From a bacterium (GTDB taxonomy: Bacteria > RBG-13-66-14): DNA of 22,426 bases. Made by a program: the position numbers and the translations under genes. Of the stretch, positions 16,771-22,426 are shown in pieces. The notes below the pieces were generated by a model. That model worked only from the letters and a program-made list of their open reading frames with translations. It had not been told where the DNA came from and made no database searches. The first letter of the stretch is position 1. Each line of letters starts with the position of its first letter. The stretch lies in contig JAPLSK010000133.1 of NCBI GenBank assembly GCA_026398675.1, forward strand, positions 1-22,426, in the 5' to 3' direction.

Positions 16771-18549
16771 ATGAGTCCACGCCTTACCCTGGATGAGCTG
16801 CACCCCTTCAAGGTGACCTACATCACCAACCCGACTCAGGATAAACTCCGACAGTTGGCCCTGGAGCACACACCGGCGGTGATGAAGACCGCCTACGGCA
16901 GCCTGAACAAGATTAGCTTCAACAAGGCCCGCAAGGCTCCGTACACCTACATCGTCGCCGCCGAGTCCGACGCCGGCCGCTACTCGGGGAAGACCATTGA
17001 CCCCGAATCCGCCACCTGCCTGGTCGAGAGCGTCAAGAAGTACGTCCTAGAGAAGGGGACCCTGATCGAGATTCAGGGCTACGAAGGTCTCGGTCGGCGC
17101 GCCGTCGGCGTGCAGTGGCTCTATACCCTGGACATAGCGAACGTCGCCGCCATGCAGCAGATACTGTCCTTCCCCCGGGAGAAGGTGGAGACCCAGGAGC
17201 AGCTCGCCCGGCCCTTCAAGCCCGCCTTCCGCCTGGTCATGACGCCGGCTCTGGAGGCGAAGGGGTTGCCCGGCGGCCAGGCCATGCTCGTGGACCTGGA
17301 CAACTGGACCACCTTCGTAATCGGGGCGGACTACTTCGGCGAGAGCAAGAAGGGCGCCCTGCGCATGCTCAACGAGTACACCTACCAGCGCGGCGGCCTG
17401 ACGCTCCACGCCGGGGCCAAGGCGGTGACCATCGGCGGGAAGACCGTCACCATGGCAATCCTCGGCCTCTCCGGAACCGGGAAGACCACCACCACATTCT
17501 CCAAGCAGGGCGAGCTGACACAGCCCATCCAGGACGACATGGTGACCCTGTGGCCCGGGGGCGAAATTTCCATCACCGAGAACGGCTGCTTCGCCAAAAC
17601 CTACGGGCTGACCGAGGAATCCGAGCCGGTGATTTACGCCGGGACGCTCGACCCCACCGCCTGGACCGAGAACGTGTACGTGGACGAAAAGGGCAAGTTC
17701 GATTTCTCCAAGGGGCGGCTGACGGTGGAGGAGGTAAAGCGCTATCACGACGTCCTCATCGCCACGAAGGCCCCCGGCGGGAACGTGGAGAAGTTCATCC
17801 GGGGGGAGGTCAAAATAGACGAGGTGGTGGACCAGTACGACGCCCCCGCCGACGGTTGGGATTTCCTCGTCTGGACCCAGAACGGGCGCTCGATCATCCC
17901 GATGAAGGCGATAAAGAACGCGGCCGACCTGTACAAAATCCCGCCCCTCAAGTACATGGGCATCCTCAACCGAGACGAGGGCCCCGACGCGGCCTACCCG
18001 GGAATCATCCGCTTCGCCAGTCCGGAACAGGCCGGCGGGTACTTCATGCTCGGCGAGACGACCAAGACCTCGGCGGCCGGCAAGGAGCGCGGACGCACCC
18101 GCAGCCCATTCACCCAGCCCTTCTTCCCCCAGCAGAACGGACTCCAGCCGAAGCGCTTCGCCGAGCTGGTGGCCACGATGCCCGGCGTGGTGTGTTGGGC
18201 CATGAACACGGGCTGGATCGGCGGCGACGCCCTGGACGAGAAAGCTGGGAAGGCCCTGAAGGTGAAAATCCCCCATTCCTCCGCCATGCTCGAGGCCATG
18301 CTCAAGGGGGGGGTCGTCTGGAAGAAGGACCCCGACTTCGGCTACGATATTGTGGACGTGGACTCACCCGCCAACACCGCGCTCCTGGCGAAGGTTCCCG
18401 CGGAAATTTTGAATCCCGCGATCTTCTTCTCCAAGGCCGGACGGATGGACGTGTACCGGGCTTGGGTGGAGAAGATGCTGCGGGAGCGGCGGGAGTTTTT
18501 AGTGAAGTACGACGTGGACCCCGTGATTGTCCGCGCCGTTTGCGGTTGA
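16771..18549 (+). CDS. pckA: Phosphoenolpyruvate carboxykinase (ATP), long form
   Basis: This enzyme interconverts oxaloacetate plus ATP with phosphoenolpyruvate, CO2 and ADP, at the branch between the TCA cycle and gluconeogenesis. The 592-residue product is longer than the about 540-residue E. coli enzyme. The P-loop is GLSGTGKTTTT (232-242), preceded by His213 (LTLHAGAK) and by ADYFGESKKG (186-195), which supplies the metal and substrate lysine. The kinase-2 acidic pair is Asp255-Asp256 (PIQDDM). ENGCFAKTYGL and GKERGRTRSPFTQPFF match the family's later motifs. The N-terminal substrate motif, TGRSPKDK in E. coli, reads SGKTIDPE here. Lysine 73 thus stands where Arg65 would be. This seems to be a trait of the long subfamily. 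A strong terminator follows, so it is probably transcribed alone. Confidence 0.92.
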   Translation: MSPRLTLDELHPFKVTYITNPTQDKLRQLALEHTPAVMKTAYGSLNKISFNKARKAPYTYIVAAESDAGRYSGKTIDPESATCLVESVKKYVLEKGTLIEIQGYEGLGRRAVGVQWLYTLDIANVAAMQQILSFPREKVETQEQLARPFKPAFRLVMTPALEAKGLPGGQAMLVDLDNWTTFVIGADYFGESKKGALRMLNEYTYQRGGLTLHAGAKAVTIGGKTVTMAILGLSGTGKTTTTFSKQGELTQPIQDDMVTLWPGGEISITENGCFAKTYGLTEESEPVIYAGTLDPTAWTENVYVDEKGKFDFSKGRLTVEEVKRYHDVLIATKAPGGNVEKFIRGEVKIDEVVDQYDAPADGWDFLVWTQNGRSIIPMKAIKNAADLYKIPPLKYMGILNRDEGPDAAYPGIIRFASPEQAGGYFMLGETTKTSAAGKERGRTRSPFTQPFFPQQNGLQPKRFAELVATMPGVVCWAMNTGWIGGDALDEKAGKALKVKIPHSSAMLEAMLKGGVVWKKDPDFGYDIVDVDSPANTALLAKVPAEILNPAIFFSKAGRMDVYRAWVEKMLRERREFLVKYDVDPVIVRAVCG

Positions 18550-18564
18550 TTCCAGCGAAACCGG

Positions 18565-18595
18565 CGGCCGTCCACGTGGGGCGGCCGTTTTTTTT
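18565..18595 (+). terminator. Rho-independent terminator of pckA
   Basis: CGGCCG (18565-18570) pairs with CGGCCG (18582-18587), with an inner CCAC/GTGG stem. Eight T residues follow (18588-18595). It begins 15 bases after the pckA stop. Confidence 0.85.
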
Positions 18596-18718
18596 AATGG
18601 AACCGGGGGCGATCCGGCTTCGTTTCGATACCGACGGACCGACCGGAGACTACCGTCACGCGGATGCCCCCGAAGGGAAGTAAGGCCCCGCCTTGCGGAG
18701 ATAAATTTGCACAACGCG

Positions 18719-18748
18719 TTGACTTTTGGGGGGTTCTTCTGTTATACT
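18719..18748 (+). promoter_or_regulatory. Promoter of the rng-DUF1284-pilX-like unit
   Basis: TTGACT (18719-18724) and TATACT (18743-18748) are each 5 of 6 to sigma-70, with an 18-base spacer that includes a run of six G. Transcription would begin near 18755, giving a leader of about 207 nt. Confidence 0.7.
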
Positions 18749-18843
18749 ATATGCGTATGTTAGCGGTTTAGCCCTTTTTACCCTTTTGTGAACCGGATAT
18801 GCAGGCCAACGGCTCCAGATTAGTCGTCCGCCCGAATCACCGG

Positions 18844-18905
18844 GGGTTCCGTCGTCTTGTCGTCGGAACCCTGCTTTTGTGTCCGCCGGGGCGCTCGGCT
18901 CCCCG
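18844..18905 (+). promoter_or_regulatory. Stem-loops in the rng leader
   Basis: The first is a perfect 8-bp stem, GGGTTCCG (18844-18851) with CGGAACCC (18864-18871). The second is CGGGG (18887-18891) with CCCCG (18901-18905), possibly enclosed by TTGTG/CACAA (18877-18881 and 18912-18916). By analogy with the autoregulated rne leader of E. coli these may control the message. No T-run follows, so attenuation is less likely. Confidence 0.45.
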
Positions 18906-18961
18906 ATCGGTCACAAGACGGCCTGCCTCGGTTCGCCCAGCTTTAAAGCACGAGGTTTTGG

Positions 18962-20533
18962 TTGAAAAAAGAAATCTTGGTCAACGTCTCCCCCCTCGAG
19001 ACCCGGGTGGCCACGCTCGAGGACGAGGATTTGGTGGAGATAATGACCGAATCCGCCGATGCTCGTCACATCGTCGGGAACATATACAAAGGACGTGTTA
19101 GCGAGGTTCTCCCCGGGCTGCAGGCCGCTTTCATAGACATCGGGCTCGATCGCAACGCCTTCCTCCACGCCGAAGATCTGGTCACCGACGCGCAGGACAT
19201 CGGCGCCTTTCTGGACGAGGATTACGACAACCTGATAGACCACCGGCGGGGCCGTCGGCGCGAGGTTCCGCCCATCGAGAAGCTCCACTCCCGGAGCCAG
19301 GAGATTCTCGTCCAGATAACCAAGGAGCCCATCGGGAAGAAAGGTCCCCGGGCCACCGCCAACATCACCATCGCCGGACGCTACCTGGTGCTGATGCCCT
19401 ACGCCGATCACGTGGGCGTCAGCCGCAAGATAGCCTCGGCCTCCGAGCGCAACCGTCTGCGCAAACTGGTGAAGAACCTGCGCGCGGGCGACACCGGGTT
19501 CATCGTCCGTACCGTCGGCGAGGGCTCCTCCAAGACGGCCATCCGCGCCGAGATGGGCTACCTGAACCGGCTCTCCCGGGAGATAGTCCGCAAGGCGAAA
19601 AAAGCCGAAGCACCGGCCCTGGTCTACGACGACCTGGGGCTGGTGTTTTCCATTATCCGGGACGTCCTCTCCGAAGAGGTGGACTCCCTCGTCATAGACG
19701 ACCGGGAGCTCTACAACCGTATCCGGAACTTCGCCCGCCGCACCGCCCCGAAGCTCTCCACCCGCATCGAGCTCTACTCGGGCCGCTACCCCCTTCTCGA
19801 GGCCTACGGCGTCGAGCGTGAGCTGGAGCGCATGCTCCAGCGGCGGATCTGGCTCAAATGCGGCGGCTACATCGTCATCGAGCAGACCGAGGCCCTGACC
19901 TCCATTGACGTCAACACCGGCAAGAACGTCGGCAAGACGGACCTGGAGCGGACGGTTTTCGAGACCAACCTGGAGGCGGCGGTGGAAATTCCCCGCCAAC
20001 TCCGCCTCCGGGACATCGGCGGCATCATCATCATAGATTTCATCGACATGGAGGTCCAGGGGCACCGCGACGAGGTGGTCAAGCGCCTCAGCCAGGCCCT
20101 GCAGAAGGACCGGTCCAAGACCCGCGTGCGGCGGATGAGCGACCTGGGGCTGGTCGAGATGACCCGGAAACGGGTCCGGCGCAGCATCACGGCCCAGATG
20201 ACCGGCCGATGCCCCTGCTGCGGGGGCACGGGGCTCGTGCTTTCCGATACGTACCTGGCTCTGCACGTGGAGAACACCCTCCGGCGGGCGCTTTGCCAGG
20301 CCGGGGAATCCACCATCCAGCTCGTCTGCAACCCCCACGTCATGCAGATCCTCAAGACGCGGCACCCCGCCGTCCTCGAGCGTCTGCAGGAGGAGTTCGG
20401 GCGGGAGATCGCCCTGCAGGCGAACCCGCTCCAGCCTTTCGATGAGCTGACGGTCAAAGGGGTGGACGACTCGAAAAAGCCGCGGCGGTCGCGGGGTAAG
20501 CGCCGGCAGGTCCGGCGGAAGAGCGGACCGTGA
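18962..20533 (+). CDS. rng: Ribonuclease E/G family endoribonuclease
   Basis: This endoribonuclease acts in mRNA decay and rRNA processing in the cytoplasm. The 523-residue product has the RNase G length, without the long RNase E scaffold tail. The S1 RNA-binding domain spans about residues 37-125 (VGNIYKGRVSEVLPGLQAAFIDIG) with an internal insertion. The catalytic DNase-I-like subdomain follows with EQTEALTSIDVNTGK (Asp316) and GGIIIIDFIDM (Asp359), the two magnesium ligands. The zinc-link is CPCC (417-420), followed by GGTG. The start is TTG 18962, giving MKKEILVN, with GAGG 8 bases upstream. A basic tail (KKPRRSRGKRRQVRRKSG) may contact RNA. It overlaps the next gene as GTGA. The symbol rng is used rather than rne because there is no C-terminal degradosome region. 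Confidence 0.93.
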   Translation: MKKEILVNVSPLETRVATLEDEDLVEIMTESADARHIVGNIYKGRVSEVLPGLQAAFIDIGLDRNAFLHAEDLVTDAQDIGAFLDEDYDNLIDHRRGRRREVPPIEKLHSRSQEILVQITKEPIGKKGPRATANITIAGRYLVLMPYADHVGVSRKIASASERNRLRKLVKNLRAGDTGFIVRTVGEGSSKTAIRAEMGYLNRLSREIVRKAKKAEAPALVYDDLGLVFSIIRDVLSEEVDSLVIDDRELYNRIRNFARRTAPKLSTRIELYSGRYPLLEAYGVERELERMLQRRIWLKCGGYIVIEQTEALTSIDVNTGKNVGKTDLERTVFETNLEAAVEIPRQLRLRDIGGIIIIDFIDMEVQGHRDEVVKRLSQALQKDRSKTRVRRMSDLGLVEMTRKRVRRSITAQMTGRCPCCGGTGLVLSDTYLALHVENTLRRALCQAGESTIQLVCNPHVMQILKTRHPAVLERLQEEFGREIALQANPLQPFDELTVKGVDDSKKPRRSRGKRRQVRRKSGP

Positions 20534-20994
20534 GCCGCCCGCCGAACGCCGGAGTCATCCGTCTACGCCCGCATCACCTCTTGTGCCTGGTAGCCTTTCA
20601 GGGCGAGGGGTACTCACCGGAATTCGTGGAGAAGACGCGGGATCTCCAGCGCGCTCTTCTGGCCGACGGCGGGGTGATCGAGCTGGTTCGCGGACCGGAC
20701 GACCTCTGCGACGGTTGCCCGGAGATGAAGGATGAGTGCGTTTCCCTTTCTCCGGATTCCGGCGTGGACAGGCTCGACCGCGCCTCTTCCTCCCTCCTCG
20801 GAGTTTCCCCAGGGCGTCACCGGGCGGCGGAGCTGCTCCGGTCCATGAAGAAAACCTTCACCCCCGAACGCGGATACAAGGTCTGCGCCGAGTGTTCCTG
20901 GCTGCCCCGGATGGACTGCCCGCGGGTCATCGCGGTCCGGCTGAGGGAACTTTTCCCTGAAAAACCGACCCACGGCGGAGGATTCCGTGCGTAA
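20530..20994 (+). CDS. DUF1284 cysteine-rich protein
   Basis: The 154-residue protein starts with GTG overlapping the rng stop (GTGA). It begins with the DUF1284 hallmark RLRPHHLLCLVAFQGEGYS (His15, His16, Cys19). Further cysteines are at 60 and 63 (LCDGCP), 70, 119 and 122 (VCAECSW) and 130. This spacing suggests an iron-sulfur or zinc site. Family function is unknown and no signal peptide is present. Translational coupling to RNase E/G suggests co-production, but the pair is not one whose link I can name. Base use is like its neighbours. Confidence 0.85.
   Translation: MSRPPNAGVIRLRPHHLLCLVAFQGEGYSPEFVEKTRDLQRALLADGGVIELVRGPDDLCDGCPEMKDECVSLSPDSGVDRLDRASSSLLGVSPGRHRAAELLRSMKKTFTPERGYKVCAECSWLPRMDCPRVIAVRLRELFPEKPTHGGGFRA
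20977..20981 (+). promoter_or_regulatory. Ribosome binding site that fixes the pilX-like start
   Basis: GGAGG lies 5 bases before GTG 20987. It favours this GTG over the in-frame GTG at 21026 or ATG at 21038, because only this start leaves a short charged leader before the hydrophobic helix. Confidence 0.7.
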
Positions 20995-22426
20995 ATGCGG
21001 CGACGAGAGAGGGGTGGCCCTGGCCATGGCGTTGATCGTCCTGGCGGTGCTTTCCACCTTCGCCGCGCTCCTTCTGGCCCTGGCGAACTACGAGATAGTT
21101 TCCGCCGATGACGCGCGCCTGGCCGTCCAGTGCGAGGCGCTGGCCGAATCCGGCTGGAACTTTGTATTCCGCGAGCTGGCCGCCACCCGCTTCGACGGCC
21201 GGTCCACCCACGTCCTGGACGCCGACGACCGACTGGTCGTCAACGAGGACGCCCCCCTGGTCCCCCAAATCACCAGCCCCTCAACCGGCGAGGTGGTGGC
21301 GGTCATAGACGGTCCCGGCGCGAAGGAAGGTCTCGAGCGGAACCTGGACGACGGGGCCTACGTCTGGCGATGGTATCCCGGGGCCGCCTGGAACTCCCTC
21401 TCCAGCTCCGGGGTGCCGGAGGAGATCCGGGTCATCGCCTACTACAACGACCCCGACCGGTTGAGCTTCACCATCCAGGTCGAGGCCACCCTTTACCCGA
21501 CGGGAAACCCGATCACGCGGCGGCTGCGGGTCACCGGACGCACCCAGCCCCTGGAGCAGTACGTCCTCTTCTCTGACTCCGAGCTCGCCCTGGCCGGCAA
21601 GGCCGACTGGTACGTGGACGGCGCGGTCCACGCCAACGGCGACCTCTGCCTCATGCCCGAAGGCTCCAGGGTACGACTTGACGGCCAGGAGGTCACCTCG
21701 GCGGCCAAGCTCCTCCGCCTGCGCGACCCCTGGGGGCGGGAGGGGCTCCTGGGCGAGGTCCTGGTGGTCGTCCCCGACGAGGAGGAGGAATCGGGATTCC
21801 GCGAGGTGGAGTGGTTCACCGATCCCCCCTTCGATTCGGAGCACGTGGCGGAGAACGAGGGTTTTGCCTTCTACGACAACGACCCGACCAATGGCCTCAC
21901 CGGCTGCCAGGAGCTCTTCGTAGGGGCGGTGCGTGACGGCTTCATGGGCATCGGCAGCTTCCAGCCGCCATTCCTGGCCGACATGGACTACCTCCGGCCC
22001 CAGGCCGCCTACGGCATTTTCACCGACGGCGCCGTGGTCACCTGCCTCGAGGTCTTTCTCAACCCCGCCACGGGCGAGAGCTCGGATCTCCTGGAGCTGG
22101 ACCTCGCCAAGTTGGCCGATCCCAACGGCGACGGGGATTTGAAGGATTCCATCTGGCCCGCCAACGGCATCCTCTACGTGGGCGGCGATTGCCGGCTCAA
22201 GGGCGCGCGGAGTTTACCCGCCGACCTGGCCGTTCTGTGCTCCGGCGACCTCTACCTCCAGGGCGACGTCAACATCGTCGCGCCCCGCCTCTTGGAGCTC
22301 GTCGCACCCCGGGGGCGGATCTGGCTCCTGTCGGAGAATTGGGAGGACGCAGACGCGGCGCTCCCCGTTGAGCGGCGCGTGCCCACGGCCCTGCGCGTGG
22401 TGGCGGTTTTGGTGGACGGTCAGCCG
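20987..22426 (+). CDS. PilX/DUF4900-like type IV pilus-associated protein, 3' end cut
   Basis: The frame is open for 480 codons from GTG 20987 to the window edge and overlaps the DUF1284 gene by 8 bases. The product starts with a short charged leader (MRKCGDERG) and one hydrophobic helix (VALAMALIVLAVLSTFAALLLAL). AEALAESGW-like sequence follows (CEALAESGWNFVFRELA). This matches the PilX N-terminal pattern (RG-ALV-ALLVL... AEAG) of minor pilin-like proteins. The large remainder is beta-rich and exported. Segments such as DWYVDGAVHANGDLCL, AAYGIFTDGAV, NGILYVGGDCRL and AVLCSGDLYLQGDVNIVAP resemble the DUF4900/polymer-like beta-helix of such proteins. No leader peptidase Glu5-type consensus is certain, and the C-terminus is not seen. 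A surface or pilus-tip role is an inference. Confidence 0.8.
   Translation, partial: MRKCGDERGVALAMALIVLAVLSTFAALLLALANYEIVSADDARLAVQCEALAESGWNFVFRELAATRFDGRSTHVLDADDRLVVNEDAPLVPQITSPSTGEVVAVIDGPGAKEGLERNLDDGAYVWRWYPGAAWNSLSSSGVPEEIRVIAYYNDPDRLSFTIQVEATLYPTGNPITRRLRVTGRTQPLEQYVLFSDSELALAGKADWYVDGAVHANGDLCLMPEGSRVRLDGQEVTSAAKLLRLRDPWGREGLLGEVLVVVPDEEEESGFREVEWFTDPPFDSEHVAENEGFAFYDNDPTNGLTGCQELFVGAVRDGFMGIGSFQPPFLADMDYLRPQAAYGIFTDGAVVTCLEVFLNPATGESSDLLELDLAKLADPNGDGDLKDSIWPANGILYVGGDCRLKGARSLPADLAVLCSGDLYLQGDVNIVAPRLLELVAPRGRIWLLSENWEDADAALPVERRVPTALRVVAVLVDGQP

Larger units (their letters stand above)
18550..18961 (+). other. 412-base intergenic region between pckA and rng
   Basis: It holds the pckA terminator, about 120 bases in which I see no signal, then the rng promoter and a roughly 207-nt leader with two stem-loops. 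A 28-codon frame at 18597-18683 has no ribosome binding site and sits right on the terminator T-run, so I do not call it a gene. Confidence 0.6.

Noticed and set aside
18597..18683. 28-codon frame after the pckA terminator
   Set aside because: It starts on the T-run of the terminator, has no ribosome binding site and no recognisable product.

Overview
This 22.4 kb window of high-GC DNA comes from a Gram-negative-type bacterium. The outer-membrane beta-barrel protein, the TolB-like propellers and several signal peptides point to a diderm. The mix of TPR/CHAT giants, a long-form ATP-dependent PEP carboxykinase, a DUF2229 protein and many GTG/TTG starts suggests an uncultured candidate phylum. 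Something Coatesbacteria-like is my low-confidence guess. Most genes look dense and intact; one operon is clearly damaged.

Left half, minus strand (12040 down to 1). A giant secreted gene encoded a TolB-like propeller, many TPRs, a CHAT domain, more TPRs and a second CHAT domain. It is now split by a deletion with frame change near 7110, an in-frame TGA at 7066-7068 and a frameshift near 6595. Behind it, with an ATGA overlap, lies a decayed multi-heme-style membrane cytochrome gene (CVYRH where CxxCH is expected, plus two frameshifts). Next comes a secreted propeller-like protein with a discoidin/NADase-type C-terminal domain. A strong extended -10 promoter then starts alaS, which runs off the left edge.

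Right half, mostly plus strand. A small outer-membrane barrel protein (12262-12912) is read divergently from the giant gene and ends at a long dyad. A two-gene unit follows: a DUF2229 (acyl-CoA dehydratase activase-related) protein overlapping a GlcF/LutA-like iron-sulfur protein, probably a redox pair. A convergent RsmC/RlmG-type rRNA guanine-N2 methyltransferase (minus) overlaps the end of that unit. Then come pckA with a clear Rho-independent terminator, a 412-bp spacer holding a good sigma-70 promoter and a structured leader, and the tightly coupled series rng (RNase E/G), a DUF1284 protein, and the start of a PilX/DUF4900-like type IV pilus-associated protein that runs off the right edge.

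The points most worth following are the double-CHAT secreted architecture, the concentrated decay of that operon next to intact neighbours, a short recurring GAGCG(A/T)AGCG element found at both CHAT domains and after the barrel gene, the DUF2229/CCG pair, and the RNase E/G leader.
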